Shown: positions 27,154 to 36,055 of the stretch, piece by piece
How the letters are laid out: every line of letters starts with the position of its first letter
How positions within the stretch are numbered: position 1 is the stretch's first letter
NCBI RefSeq assembly: GCF_002258785.1
Contig: NZ_NOYI01000024.1
Location: 1-64,000, forward strand
Reading direction: 5' to 3'
Length of the DNA: 64,000 nt
Source: Rhodococcus sp. 06-235-1A
Lineage (GTDB): Bacteria > Actinomycetota > Actinomycetes > Mycobacteriales > Mycobacteriaceae
Notes under the pieces: model-generated
Database searches by the model: none
The model's input: the letters and a program-made list of their open reading frames with translations, nothing else
Told to the model about the DNA's origin: nothing
Program-made: the position numbers and the translations under genes

Positions 27154-28608
27154 TCACTTCGTCGGAAGTGCGGCGGCCTGCGGGTCCGGGGCGACCCCGT
27201 CGTGCATCGTCAGAGCCTGACCGCGCCCGAGGGTCGGCCCACTGCCGAGCAACTGCAGGATCTGCCACGGCGCGGATGCCGGTGGTCCGAACCCCAGCGC
27301 CGACGCGGCCTCGGCGTCCTCGACTCCATAGCGAACCCCCGTGTCGGCCACGAAGAAGAGGCTGTCCTGGCGGGTGCTCGACGTCGAGATTCCGGTGCTG
27401 CGAACGAACCCGCCGCTGCCGGGTGCCAGATAGACCTGATCCACGGCGTCACCTCCACCGTCGGCCTGAGCGAGCGCGACCGGTTGTGCGCCGGATTCGA
27501 TCGGTAGCGTGCGCCCGGCGGATGCCACGAGTCGAGCCGACGGTCCGCCGTCGGTGCCCTCCAACGGTTCCCACGTCAGGCAGCCGACCGGGCGCTCACC
27601 GGTGTCGACGATGACCGGTGTGGTCGCCGGGAACGTCGAGACCGACAGTCCCGTCGAGGTCTTCGGTGCATCTCGGAGCACGTCGGGGTTGACCGCGTCG
27701 ATATCCGGACTGCCCTGCGAATCGGTGAACTTGACGAGCAGTGCCGCGGTCTCGTTGATCGCCTGAATCCCGTCCTCGAGTACCACGTAGTACTGAACGT
27801 CACGACCAGCGACCTTGACGACCGAACCGATCGGTCGACCGTCGAACGGGAACTGGGGAATGTCACCAGCGTGGGGAATGAACGGTGCCGCGACGGGCGG
27901 CGACTCCGGCACGGAGTTGAGCAGGCCTGCACTGACCGGCGACGGGGTCGCGTCTTCGAGTCCGAGTGCCCGAACGACAGCCCTGTCGGCCAGATCGACC
28001 GGCGATTTGGTGCCGTCGTGCACCAGATACGACGTTCCGTTCGAGGTCCACAGGAATGCCTCGGAGTCGGCGAGTGCGGCGGCGTTGGCGCCGTAACGGA
28101 GATCGCCGGCGACAACCGTCGTGCCGGTCACCCCCGCGATCGGATCGACGGTGTCGCACACCGTCCATGCTTCGGCGCGACCGTCGGCATCGTGCGGCAG
28201 CGCCGACGGAGCTCCCGGAATTCCCACCAGGGCACCACGAGGCCGCGACGCGAGTTCGGATTCTTTGACCGTCAACGGTTGGTCGGGCTTTCCCACCACG
28301 AGTCGCGCCGACGCGAGATTGAGCACCGGATGGAACGCGTCGTCCACTTTCACGAACATCGCGGCCGAATCCTTACCGACCACGATCGAGGCGTCGCCGA
28401 TCTTGTCCTGAGGCCGAAACAGTGCCAGCGCAGCACATCCCGCCAATCCGATGCACGCGATCACGACACCGACCAGCAGGGCGCGTGACTGCGACTTCAT
28501 CGGATCGTGCAGCATTCGGACATCGCGCCTGATCAACGCGTGTTCCATTCGGCGGACGAGAAAGCGGTAGCCTCCGACCTGCCACTTCGTTGTCGGCGTC
28601 GACGCCAC
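27154..28608 (-). CDS. eccB4: Type VII secretion core protein EccB (ESX-4)
   Basis: The GTG at 28608 is preceded by GGGGAGGA and gives the expected start MASTPTTKWQVGGYRFLVRR, a signature of the EccB family. The protein has 484 aa with one transmembrane helix at about 42-64 (RALLVGVVIACIGLAGCAAL) and a large periplasmic domain of repeated beta-rich modules (SIVVGKDSAAMFVKV, ARLVVGKPDQPLTVK). Forms the periplasmic part of the ESX core. Divergent from eccE across 130 bp. Confidence 0.94.
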   Translation of the reverse strand: MASTPTTKWQVGGYRFLVRRMEHALIRRDVRMLHDPMKSQSRALLVGVVIACIGLAGCAALALFRPQDKIGDASIVVGKDSAAMFVKVDDAFHPVLNLASARLVVGKPDQPLTVKESELASRPRGALVGIPGAPSALPHDADGRAEAWTVCDTVDPIAGVTGTTVVAGDLRYGANAAALADSEAFLWTSNGTSYLVHDGTKSPVDLADRAVVRALGLEDATPSPVSAGLLNSVPESPPVAAPFIPHAGDIPQFPFDGRPIGSVVKVAGRDVQYYVVLEDGIQAINETAALLVKFTDSQGSPDIDAVNPDVLRDAPKTSTGLSVSTFPATTPVIVDTGERPVGCLTWEPLEGTDGGPSARLVASAGRTLPIESGAQPVALAQADGGGDAVDQVYLAPGSGGFVRSTGISTSSTRQDSLFFVADTGVRYGVEDAEAASALGFGPPASAPWQILQLLGSGPTLGRGQALTMHDGVAPDPQAAALPTK

Positions 28609-28738
28609 AGTTCCTCCCCAGGATTGTGCAGACCCGATCCCCATTCGGGTCACGCGACACAGTACAGTTCGTCCGCACACCTCGGCGACTGCGTGGGCGG
28701 CGTTCGGTGAGTGATGCGACCTTCGGGGGGAGGGTTCG

Positions 28739-30466
28739 ATGACACGTGGAAGTTCGGCGACACGTGCGAGTTCGATGGGACGTGGACGATCGGCGGTGCC
28801 TCTCGCGGCACCTACGGTTCGGCGAGTGATCGCGGCCGAAATCGCGGCGTCGGTGACGAGTCTGACGTTGCTCGCAGCCCAGGTGCGTCCACTGTGGGCA
28901 CTGACGGCAGCGGCGGCGGTGGCGCTCGTTCCGTTCGTGACGGTTCTTCGCCGACCGGTCCTCGCCTGGCTCCGAGTCATCTGGCGGTTCGCCGCGAACC
29001 GCTCTCCCGCAGTGGGCGTCACCACCGATCACACCACCACCGATGACACCGGTGCGACAGGCCGCTCCGTCGGCGTCCACTGGCAGCGCGACACCGTCAC
29101 CTGCGCACTCGAAATCGTCCCGCCGAAGCACGCAACCACCGTGCTCGGTAGGGCGAACGCAGACACGCAGTACGCGCTCCCGGTCGACGCACTCGCGTCG
29201 TGTCTGCAGCAACACGACATCGGTGTCTCGTCGATCGACGTTGTCGCACTCGGATTCCGCAGCGCGCCGGGCTCGGTCGCCACCGATGTCTACGAGGCAC
29301 TCATCGGTCCGCTTCCCGCAGTGGCGCTGCGGACGGAATGGGTCGCGGTCACACTCGACCTGCGTGCGAATGCGCGCGCGATCGAAGCCAGAGGCGGAGG
29401 CAGACCGGGAGCAGCCCGCACCGCCGTCGTCGCAACGACGAGGGTCCAGCGCGCGCTGCAGGCCGAAGGACTGTCCTCACGACTGTTGACGGGAGCAGAA
29501 CTCCGATCTGCTCTGCTGCACCTGTGTCGCGGGGTGAGTACCGATGACCTGACACAGACGTGGTCGACGGCACCTCTACCCGGAGTGTCGAGCACAGGAT
29601 TCGGAATCGATTACGGTGCAATGGATTCCGAAGACATCGCTACCCTGTGGGCGACGCCGTCGCTGGGCACGACGATGTCGTTGCATCTGGAACCGGCCCG
29701 TGGCAGCGGCAGTCTCCGCGTCCGCGGATCATGCAGATTCGCCACTCGAACGCCGATTGCGAAACCCCGTGTCCGCGGATTGACCTCGTTGAGCGGAAGT
29801 CAACGCGACGGCATCTTCGCCCAGCTACCCCTGGCGGTAGCTGGACTGAAGTCGCTCTCGCCCACCAGAATCCTCGATGTCTCGGCACTGAACGAACTCG
29901 CCCTTCCGGTGACCGGCTGCGGCCAGCTTCTGGGATCCGACGCCGGCGGAAACGGTGTGGCTGCGCGGTTGTTCGGTCCGGGGATTGCGCGGGTTCGGAT
30001 TGCCGGGGAGCTCTACCTCGCTCAGCAAGTGCTGTTTCGTGCCATCGCCACCGGAGCAAGGGTGCTCGTTCGGACCGATCGACCGCACGCGTGGCGATCA
30101 CTCCTCGATGCGATAGGTGCACCCGATCGATTGTCGGTCGACGGCAACACCGCGCGCGCCCGCTCGTCGCACGACGTGCTTTTGCTCGATTTCGCCGACG
30201 GGTCGGAACCCCCTGAGCAGCAGAATCTTTCGGGTGTGACCGTGATATCTCTGACCGAGCATGTGCCGCGGAACAACCGCATCGAACGAGAACCGCTCCT
30301 GCCACGGCAGGAGCCGACTCTGTCGATCGTCCAACCTCGCGCATCGGGCGATCGCATTCGGGTGCGCTCGGGTCAGCTCGACGTCGAGCTGACACTGGTC
30401 ACCATTGCTCAGGAAACGGCGTTCATCGGTCGCCCGCGAAGTCTGCGACCGGCTGTGCGTGCCTGA
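28739..30466 (+). CDS. eccE4: Type VII secretion protein EccE (ESX-4)
   Basis: A 575-aa protein from an ATG preceded by GGGGGGAGGG. Two hydrophobic segments near residues 32-75 (VIAAEIAASVTSLTLLAAQV, TAAAAVALVPFVTVL) anchor a large cytosolic domain with VGVHWQRDTVTCALEIVPP, the typical EccE beginning after the helices. EccE forms the outer rim of the ESX membrane complex. M. tuberculosis ESX-4 lacks eccE; M. abscessus and Nocardiaceae loci carry it (from memory). Convergent with the FMN reductase, 6 bp apart. Confidence 0.82.
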   Translation: MTRGSSATRASSMGRGRSAVPLAAPTVRRVIAAEIAASVTSLTLLAAQVRPLWALTAAAAVALVPFVTVLRRPVLAWLRVIWRFAANRSPAVGVTTDHTTTDDTGATGRSVGVHWQRDTVTCALEIVPPKHATTVLGRANADTQYALPVDALASCLQQHDIGVSSIDVVALGFRSAPGSVATDVYEALIGPLPAVALRTEWVAVTLDLRANARAIEARGGGRPGAARTAVVATTRVQRALQAEGLSSRLLTGAELRSALLHLCRGVSTDDLTQTWSTAPLPGVSSTGFGIDYGAMDSEDIATLWATPSLGTTMSLHLEPARGSGSLRVRGSCRFATRTPIAKPRVRGLTSLSGSQRDGIFAQLPLAVAGLKSLSPTRILDVSALNELALPVTGCGQLLGSDAGGNGVAARLFGPGIARVRIAGELYLAQQVLFRAIATGARVLVRTDRPHAWRSLLDAIGAPDRLSVDGNTARARSSHDVLLLDFADGSEPPEQQNLSGVTVISLTEHVPRNNRIEREPLLPRQEPTLSIVQPRASGDRIRVRSGQLDVELTLVTIAQETAFIGRPRSLRPAVRA

Positions 30467-30472
30467 GCGGGC

Positions 30473-31030
30473 TCAGCCCGGGTAGTCGATCCGCTCCCGC
30501 GCGCCGGCGACCGCATCGGCCCACCACTCGACCTGGTCGAGCAGTCGACCCAAGGCATCGACCGCGGCCGCGTCGTCGATTCCGCCCTCGTTGTCGAACC
30601 GCTTACGCACGCGGTGCAGCGACACTGCATCTCGAACGGACACCATGTGCAGTTCGGCGGTGATCTGTCGCAGTTGTTCGGTGGCGCGGACTCCGCCGCC
30701 GAGACCTCCGTACGACACGAAGCCCACCGGCTTGGCTCGCCACTCGTATTTCACCGTGTCGAGCGCAGTCTTCAGCGATCCGGGTACTCCGTGGTTGTAC
30801 TCGGGCGTCACGAACACGAAGGCGTCGCACGCGCCGATCGTGCGGGTGAAGCGTTCGGTGTCGTCGTTCGGGACCAGGGTGTTGGGCAACTCGAAGTCGG
30901 CCACGTCCACGTCGACCACCTCGATGGTGTCTCGGGCGGCGGCGATGCCGCGTACCCAGGCCGCCACGGTGGGTCCTATACGACCCGCACGGACACTACC
31001 GACAACGATCGCGAGCTTTATCGGCTGCAT
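30473..31030 (-). CDS. NADPH-dependent FMN reductase
   Basis: A 185-aa flavodoxin-like protein with the N-terminal phosphate-binding loop IVVGSVRAGRIGPTVAAW, the TPEYNHGVPGSLKTALD motif that contacts the flavin, and GFVSYGGLGGGVRATEQLR. These are the marks of NADPH-dependent FMN reductase/quinone reductase family members (PF03358). It could supply reduced flavin, but no partner monooxygenase is adjacent. It lies 30 bp downstream of truA on the same strand. Confidence 0.87.
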   Translation of the reverse strand: MQPIKLAIVVGSVRAGRIGPTVAAWVRGIAAARDTIEVVDVDVADFELPNTLVPNDDTERFTRTIGACDAFVFVTPEYNHGVPGSLKTALDTVKYEWRAKPVGFVSYGGLGGGVRATEQLRQITAELHMVSVRDAVSLHRVRKRFDNEGGIDDAAAVDALGRLLDQVEWWADAVAGARERIDYPG

Positions 31031-31060
31031 CGTTCCGACACTAGCCCCGGCGGCGGTCCA

Positions 31061-31957
31061 TCAGCCCTCTCCCCCACAGCATCCGTCACCGGTGATCGCC
31101 GACCGGACTTCTCGGGTGGCCGCATTCCGAGCGGCGAGCATGTCGTCCGTCGGATAGTCGACCCGCACCAGCGACAATCCGTGTGCCGGAGCAACCGTCA
31201 CCTCGCTGGACCGCTCGCGCCGCGCCAGCAGCGACTGCGCCCATGCCGGAGTTCGCCGACCCTCGCCGACGGCTTGCATGGCACCGACGAGGCTGCGCAC
31301 CATCGACCAACAGAATGCGTCGGCGCTGACATATGCGGTAAGGCGATCGCCGTCGCGTTCCCAGTCGAAGCGTTGCAATTCGCGCACCGTGGTGGCGCCG
31401 TCGCGCCTCTTGCAGAACGCCGCGAAGTCGTGCAGTCCTATCAGTGCCGCCGATGCCTCACGTACTGCGTCCAGATCGATGGGCCTCGGCCAGGACACGA
31501 CGCCGGCTACGTCGAGGGGATCGACCCCGTAGAGCGCAGTGCCGAATCGGTACTCGTAGTGCCGTCGATATGCCGAGAAACGTGCGTCGAAATCACGAGA
31601 GACAGACGTGATCGCCCGCACTCGAACGTCGGTGGGTAGAAAGCGCGCCATTCGCCGGACCAGTCTGTCGTGATCGCCGGAAACATCGACGGCATCGAAG
31701 TGAGCCACCTGTCCCGTTGCGTGGACTCCGGCGTCGGTTCGCCCGGCAACGGTCAGCTCTATCGGTTGCCGCAGCACAGTGGAGAAGGCTTCTTCGAGCA
31801 CTCCGCAGACGGTGCGGATACCCGGTTGGCGCGCCCATCCGGAGAAGTTCGTGCCGTCGTAGGAGATGTCGAGCCGAAATCTGGTGGGTACCGAAAAAGC
31901 GGGCCCGCCTTCCCCTGAGGGAATGGCGGGCCCGCTTCGATCGTGCTCGGAGCTCAA
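31061..31957 (-). CDS. truA: tRNA pseudouridine(38-40) synthase TruA
   Basis: Makes pseudouridine at positions 38-40 of the tRNA anticodon stem. The catalytic Asp is in AGRTDAGVHATGQVAHFD; the N-terminal LDISYDGTNFSGWARQ and the VRSLVGAM segment are typical. The only start in frame before the fold is a TTG at 31957, 3 bp after the rplQ stop region, and codons 8-22 lie across an intrinsic-terminator hairpin (31894-31935). The 5' end is therefore uncertain; the 298-aa length includes about 25 residues that may not be made. Confidence 0.88.
   Translation of the reverse strand: MSSEHDRSGPAIPSGEGGPAFSVPTRFRLDISYDGTNFSGWARQPGIRTVCGVLEEAFSTVLRQPIELTVAGRTDAGVHATGQVAHFDAVDVSGDHDRLVRRMARFLPTDVRVRAITSVSRDFDARFSAYRRHYEYRFGTALYGVDPLDVAGVVSWPRPIDLDAVREASAALIGLHDFAAFCKRRDGATTVRELQRFDWERDGDRLTAYVSADAFCWSMVRSLVGAMQAVGEGRRTPAWAQSLLARRERSSEVTVAPAHGLSLVRVDYPTDDMLAARNAATREVRSAITGDGCCGGEG
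31894..31935 (-). terminator. Intrinsic terminator after rplQ, inside the truA 5' end
   Basis: On the leftward strand GCGGGCCCGCC (31935-31925), a 15-nt loop that itself pairs (TTCCC/GGGAA), its complement (31909-31899), then five T (31898-31894). This is a textbook Rho-independent terminator for the alpha operon, yet it lies within the truA open frame. Confidence 0.9.
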
Positions 31958-31962
31958 AAGGA

Positions 31963-32550
31963 CTAGTCCTTCTTTGCTTCCTCGGCCTCGGGGGCGTCCG
32001 ACGCGTGTGCGTCGTTGTCCTCGATGCCGTCGATGACTGCGTCGGCGTTGGCCACCTCGGAGTCGGTCGCGTCGGCTTCGACAGCCTCGACAACGTTCTC
32101 ATCGGTTGCGTCCTCGGCCGGAGCCTCGGTAGCGGCGGGAGCAGCCTTCGATGCCTTCACGCGACGTGCGCGATCGGCCTCGTTGGACACCGTCTGCTCG
32201 TTGACGAGCTCGATGATGGCCATCGGCGAGTTGTCACCCTTGCGGGGGACGGTCTTGATGATGCGCGTGTAGCCACCGTCGCGATCGGCGAAGAAAGGCC
32301 CGATCTCGGCGAACAGCTTGTGCACGACATCTTTGTTGTTGATCGTCTTGAGAACCTCACGACGATGGGCCAGATCACCCTTTTTGGCATGGGTGACGAG
32401 CTTCTCGGCGTGGGGACGAAGGCGCTTGGCCTTCGACTCGGTGGTGGTGATGCGGCCGTGCTCGAAGAGTGACGTCGCCAGGTTGGCCAGGATGGCCTTC
32501 TGGTGCGACGCCGACCCGCCGAGACGGCGGCCCTTGGTGGGCTTGGGCAT
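31963..32550 (-). CDS. rplQ: 50S ribosomal protein L17
   Basis: A 195-aa L17: MPKPTKGRRLGGSASHQKAI is the conserved start and the globular domain ends near residue 118 (PMAIIELVNEQ). An acidic Ala/Glu/Asp-rich extension of about 75 residues follows, a common actinobacterial addition. AGGAG precedes the ATG at 32550. Last gene of the rpsM-rpsK-rpsD-rpoA-rplQ block. Confidence 0.97.
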   Translation of the reverse strand: MPKPTKGRRLGGSASHQKAILANLATSLFEHGRITTTESKAKRLRPHAEKLVTHAKKGDLAHRREVLKTINNKDVVHKLFAEIGPFFADRDGGYTRIIKTVPRKGDNSPMAIIELVNEQTVSNEADRARRVKASKAAPAATEAPAEDATDENVVEAVEADATDSEVANADAVIDGIEDNDAHASDAPEAEEAKKD

Positions 32551-32584
32551 GATGAATCTCCTAGTAAGAGCTCCAGCGAGCTGA

Positions 32585-33649
32585 TTACAGCTGTTCTGTC
32601 TCGGCGTAGTCCTGCTCGGCACCTTCGGTGTCGCTGAAGGAGCCGGCGTCGGTGTCACTCCACGTGCCCGTGGTGGCGTCGTAGCCAGGCACGGTGCTCG
32701 GATCGAACGACGCGGGGCTGTCCTTGAGGGAGAGGCCGAGCGAATGCAGCTTGACCTTCACCTCGTCGATGGACTTCTGCCCGAAGTTACGGATGTCGAG
32801 CAGATCGGACTCGGTACGGCCAACCAGCTCGCCGACGGTGTGAACACCCTCGCGCTTGAGGCAGTTGTAGGAACGGACGGTGAGGTCCAGATCCTCGATG
32901 GGGAGTCCGAAGGAAGCGATGTGATCGGCCTCGGCGGGCGAGGGTCCGATCTCGATGCCTTCTGCTTCGACGTTCAGCTCACGGGCGAGGCCGAAGAGCT
33001 CAACCAGGGTCTTGCCCGCCGAAGCGAGCGCGTCCCGCGCGGTGATGGAATTCTTGGTCTCCACGTCGAGCACGAGCCGATCGAAGTCGGTGCGCTGTTC
33101 GACGCGGGTGGCCTCCACCTTGTAGGTGACCTTGAGCACGGGCGAGTAGATCGAGTCGACCGGAATACGGCCGATCTCGGCACCCGAAGCCTTGTTCTGA
33201 ACGGCGGGGACGTAGCCGCGACCGCGCTCGACAACGAGCTCGATCTCCAACTTGCCCTTGTCGTTCAGGGTCGCGATGTGCAGATCCGGGTTGTTCACCG
33301 TGACGCCGGCCGGGGGAACGATGTCGCCTGCGGTGACAGCGCCGGGGCCCTGCTTGCGGACGTACATGGTGACCGGTTCGTCTTCTTCGGAGCTCACCAC
33401 GAGGCCCTTGAGGTTCAGAATGATGTCGGTGACATCTTCCTTGACTCCGGGAACGGTGGTGAATTCGTGGAGGACGCCGTCGATACGGATGCTGGTGACA
33501 GCAGCGCCGGGGATCGACGACAGCAGGGTGCGGCGGAGCGAGTTGCCGAGTGTGTAACCGAAGCCGGGCTCGAGCGGCTCGATGACGAATTTCGAGCGGT
33601 TGTCGGCGATGACCTCTTCGGTCAGCGTCGGGCGCTGTGAAATGAGCAT
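32585..33649 (-). CDS. rpoA: DNA-directed RNA polymerase subunit alpha
   Basis: A 354-aa alpha subunit. The N-terminal assembly domain (residues about 10-230) has GYTLGNSLRRTLLSSIPGAAV; the linker carries VEIGPSPAEADHI; the C-terminal DNA-binding domain (about 245-320) has RSYNCLKREGVHTVGELV and the helix LDIRNFGQKSIDEVKVKL. Assembles beta and beta-prime and contacts UP elements and activators. 99 bp downstream of rpsD, with a hairpin in between. Confidence 0.98.
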   Translation of the reverse strand: MLISQRPTLTEEVIADNRSKFVIEPLEPGFGYTLGNSLRRTLLSSIPGAAVTSIRIDGVLHEFTTVPGVKEDVTDIILNLKGLVVSSEEDEPVTMYVRKQGPGAVTAGDIVPPAGVTVNNPDLHIATLNDKGKLEIELVVERGRGYVPAVQNKASGAEIGRIPVDSIYSPVLKVTYKVEATRVEQRTDFDRLVLDVETKNSITARDALASAGKTLVELFGLARELNVEAEGIEIGPSPAEADHIASFGLPIEDLDLTVRSYNCLKREGVHTVGELVGRTESDLLDIRNFGQKSIDEVKVKLHSLGLSLKDSPASFDPSTVPGYDATTGTWSDTDAGSFSDTEGAEQDYAETEQL

Positions 33650-33705
33650 TGTGTGTTCCTCCTGTACGGGCGTCCGCTATTTGACGCCCACGTGTGGAGG
33701 CGAAG

Positions 33706-33740
33706 ACGCATGTGAGCCTCGCGAGGAGACTCACATGCGT
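33706..33740 (-). other. Hairpin between rpsD and rpoA
   Basis: Perfect 11-bp arms ACGCATGTGAG (33706-33716) and CTCACATGCGT (33730-33740) with a 13-nt loop, 8 bp past the rpsD stop. No T-tract follows on the leftward strand, so it may be an attenuator, an RNase processing site or mRNA stabiliser rather than a full terminator. Confidence 0.55.
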
Positions 33741-33748
33741 GCTGCGCC

Positions 33749-34354
33749 TTACTTCGAGTAGTACTCGACGATGAGCTGCTCCTGGAGCGGCACGTCGATC
33801 TGTGCGCGCTCCGGCACCCGGTGAACCAGGATGCGAAGACGGTTGGGAACGACCTGCAGCCACGGTGCGACCGGACGATCGCCGTAGCTCTCGCGGGCGA
33901 TCTGGATCGGCAGAGTCTGTGCGGACTTCTCGCGGACATCGATGATGTCGTACTGCGAGACGCGGTAGCTGGGGATGTCCACTCGCTTGTTGTTCACGAG
34001 GAAGTGGCCATGGGTGACCAGCTGGCGTGCCTGACGACGCGTACGTGCGAGACCCGCACGGTAGACGACGTTGTCGAGACGAGTCTCGAGGATGGTCAGC
34101 AGGTTCTCACCGGTCTTGCCGGCGGCCCTGTTGGCTTCCTTGTAGTACAGACGGAACTGCTTCTCCATGACGCCGTAGGTGAAGCGAGCCTTCTGCTTCT
34201 CCTGCAGCTGGAGCAGGTACTCGCTCTCCTTGATCCGCGCACGGCCGTGCTGGCCGGGCGGGTAGGGACGACGCTCGAACGCCTGGTCGCCTCCGACGAG
34301 GTCGACGCGCAGACGACGCGACTTGCGGGTGATAGGACCGGTATAACGTGCCAT
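33749..34354 (-). CDS. rpsD: 30S ribosomal protein S4
   Basis: Primary 16S rRNA-binding assembly protein of 201 aa. The start MARYTGPITRKSRRLRVDLV is conserved, an S4 RNA-binding domain spans about residues 90-155 (RLDNVVYRAGLARTRRQARQ), and the protein ends IVEYYSK. In many bacteria S4 also represses its own operon; whether it does so here is not shown by the sequence. No zinc-binding Cys cluster is present. Confidence 0.98.
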   Translation of the reverse strand: MARYTGPITRKSRRLRVDLVGGDQAFERRPYPPGQHGRARIKESEYLLQLQEKQKARFTYGVMEKQFRLYYKEANRAAGKTGENLLTILETRLDNVVYRAGLARTRRQARQLVTHGHFLVNNKRVDIPSYRVSQYDIIDVREKSAQTLPIQIARESYGDRPVAPWLQVVPNRLRILVHRVPERAQIDVPLQEQLIVEYYSK

Positions 34355-34375
34355 TTTCTAAACCTTTCCTTCCCG

Positions 34376-34789
34376 CTAGACCCGACGCCGCTTGGGCGGA
34401 CGGCAGCCGTTGTGCGGCTGAGGGGTGACATCGGAGATGGTGCCGACCTCGAGGCCAGCGGCCTGAAGCGAGCGGATCGCGGTCTCACGGCCGGAGCCGG
34501 GACCCTTGACGAAGACGTCGACCTTCTTGACGCCGTGCTCCTGTGCCTTGCGCGCAGCGTTCTCTGCTGCGAGCTGTGCGGCGAACGGAGTCGACTTGCG
34601 CGAGCCCTTGAAGCCCACGTGTCCCGAGGACGCCCACGAGATGACGTTTCCGGCGGGGTCGGTGATCGACACGATCGTGTTGTTGAACGTGCTCTTGATG
34701 TGCGCAGATCCGTGCGGGACGTTCTTCTTGTCCCTGCGACGCGTCTTCTGCGCCTTCTTCGGACCGGTACCGCGTGCTTTGGGGGGCAT
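34376..34789 (-). CDS. rpsK: 30S ribosomal protein S11
   Basis: A 137-aa platform protein: basic N-terminus, then HIKSTFNNTIVSITDPAGNV, WASSGHVGFKGSRKSTPFAA and the terminal VTPQPHNGCRPPKRRRV, all diagnostic. The ATG overlaps the rpsM stop by 1 bp (TAATG), so translation is coupled. Confidence 0.98.
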   Translation of the reverse strand: MPPKARGTGPKKAQKTRRRDKKNVPHGSAHIKSTFNNTIVSITDPAGNVISWASSGHVGFKGSRKSTPFAAQLAAENAARKAQEHGVKKVDVFVKGPGSGRETAIRSLQAAGLEVGTISDVTPQPHNGCRPPKRRRV

Positions 34790-35163
34790 TACTTCGCCTT
34801 CTTCTTGCCGGCAATGGTGCGCTTGGGTCCCTTACGGGTACGCGCATTGGTCTTGGTGCGCTGTCCACGGACGGGCAGACCACGACGGTGGCGAAGACCC
34901 TGGTAGCAGCCGATTTCGATCTTGCGACGGATGTCGGCCTGAACCTCGCGGCGCAGGTCGCCCTCGACCTTGAGGGACTCGTTGATGTAATCGCTGAGCT
35001 TGCGCAGATCGTCGTCGCCGAGATCCTTGCTTCGCAGGTCGGGGCTGACGCCCGTCGCTGTGAGGATTTCCTTGGAGCGGGTACGGCCGACGCCGTAGAT
35101 GTAAGTCAGTGCGATCTCCATGCGCTTTTCGCGCGGCAGATCCACACCTGCGAGACGTGCCAT
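34789..35163 (-). CDS. rpsM: 30S ribosomal protein S13
   Basis: A 124-aa head protein that contacts the P-site tRNA and the B1 bridges. MARLAGVDLPREKRMEIALT is the conserved start, YGVGRTRSKEILTATGV is the helix-hairpin segment, and the basic RGQRTKTNARTRKGPKR tail is typical. It lies 204 bp from rpmJ, the longest gap in this block, which contains a short GC hairpin. Confidence 0.98.
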   Translation of the reverse strand: MARLAGVDLPREKRMEIALTYIYGVGRTRSKEILTATGVSPDLRSKDLGDDDLRKLSDYINESLKVEGDLRREVQADIRRKIEIGCYQGLRHRRGLPVRGQRTKTNARTRKGPKRTIAGKKKAK

Positions 35164-35263
35164 GTGGCATTTCCTTTTCTTGTCCGGAGGTCTGCTCCCA
35201 GTCCGTCCCCTGTGTCCTTCTCACCGCTGGGGTGTGAAGCGTCTTTCAACAAACTCAGTGGGG

Positions 35264-35283
35264 CCCCGGCCTCCGTGCCGGGG
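35264..35283 (-). other. Short GC hairpin between rpmJ and rpsM
   Basis: CCCCGGC (35264-35270) and GCCGGGG (35277-35283) with a 6-nt loop in the 204-bp gap between rpmJ and rpsM. Without a T-tract it may be an attenuator or part of the rpsM leader. Confidence 0.4.
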
Positions 35284-35367
35284 GTATGCCGCAACGCGTG
35301 TGTCGCGGTTGGTGCTGGGAGGTCATCTTCTAGCTGTTGCCAAGCCGACGTGCGAAATGCTCGGTGG

Positions 35368-35481
35368 TTATCCCTGACGCTGCTTGTGCCGCAGGTTGTC
35401 GCAGATCACCATGACGCGCCCGTTACGACGAATCACCTTGCACTTTTCGCAGATCTTCTTGACGCTCGGCTGAACCTTCAC
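35368..35481 (-). CDS. rpmJ: 50S ribosomal protein L36 (zinc form)
   Basis: The GTG at 35481, preceded by AGGAGAT, gives the 37-aa MKVQPSVKKICEKCKVIRRN and so on, with the zinc ligand set CEKC ... C ... H of the C+ type L36. A longer frame to 35598 has no ribosome site and is rejected. Between infA and rpsM as is common. Confidence 0.96.
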   Translation of the reverse strand: MKVQPSVKKICEKCKVIRRNGRVMVICDNLRHKQRQG

Positions 35482-35569
35482 GTCGTTGATCTCCTGTGTG
35501 TAGCTCGGCCCGCTGCGCGCAGTGGCCCCGAGCATGGTTCTCCCCGACCGGACGTGGCCGGGGAAGCTC

Positions 35570-35791
35570 TTACTTGTAGCGGTAAACGATGCGTCCACGC
35601 GTGAGGTCGTAGGGCGAAAGCTCTACCACGACGCGATCCTCGGGAAGGATGCGAATGTAGTGCTGACGCATCTTTCCGCTGATGTGAGCGAGTACCTTGT
35701 GGCCGTTTTCGAGCTCAATGCGAAACATCGCATTGGGCAGCGGTTCGACAACTCGGCCCTCTACCTCGATAGCACCGTCTTTCTTGGCCAT
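35570..35791 (-). CDS. infA: Translation initiation factor IF-1
   Basis: A 73-aa OB-fold protein that binds the ribosomal A site during initiation: MAKKDGAIEVEGRVVEPLPN is the classic start, with ISGKMRQHYIRILPEDRVVV and YDLTRGRIVYRYK. ATG at 35791 with GGAGG just upstream. First gene of the infA-rpmJ unit; 264 bp of non-coding sequence separates it from map. Confidence 0.98.
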   Translation of the reverse strand: MAKKDGAIEVEGRVVEPLPNAMFRIELENGHKVLAHISGKMRQHYIRILPEDRVVVELSPYDLTRGRIVYRYK

Positions 35792-35924
35792 ATCCTCCGC
35801 GATCCTGGCTCTCACACCTGGTTGATTGCATCTGTTTCCGTTACCGTGATGCCCACTGACCGACCCGAGTGAACAGGACGGCGTATCGCCGGAACAATTC
35901 GCAGCCCTCGAGGCACGCGAACAT

Positions 35925-35952
35925 CCGGTACGCAGGGCGCACCGTCGGTCAA
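35925..35952 (-). promoter_or_regulatory. Candidate infA promoter
   Basis: TTGACC (35952-35947) and TACCGG (35930-35925) on the leftward strand are 16 bp apart, in the 264-bp map-infA gap, with a predicted leader of about 130 nt. The -10 match is weak beyond its first two bases. Confidence 0.35.
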
Positions 35953-36055
35953 TGTTACCGGCAAAGCCCCGGGGGGCCAAATGAGCGTTGGCCACACAGG
36001 TTGACCAGCGTCGCAGCGCAAACGCTGGTTCGCGCGATTGACTGAACCGACGTTC

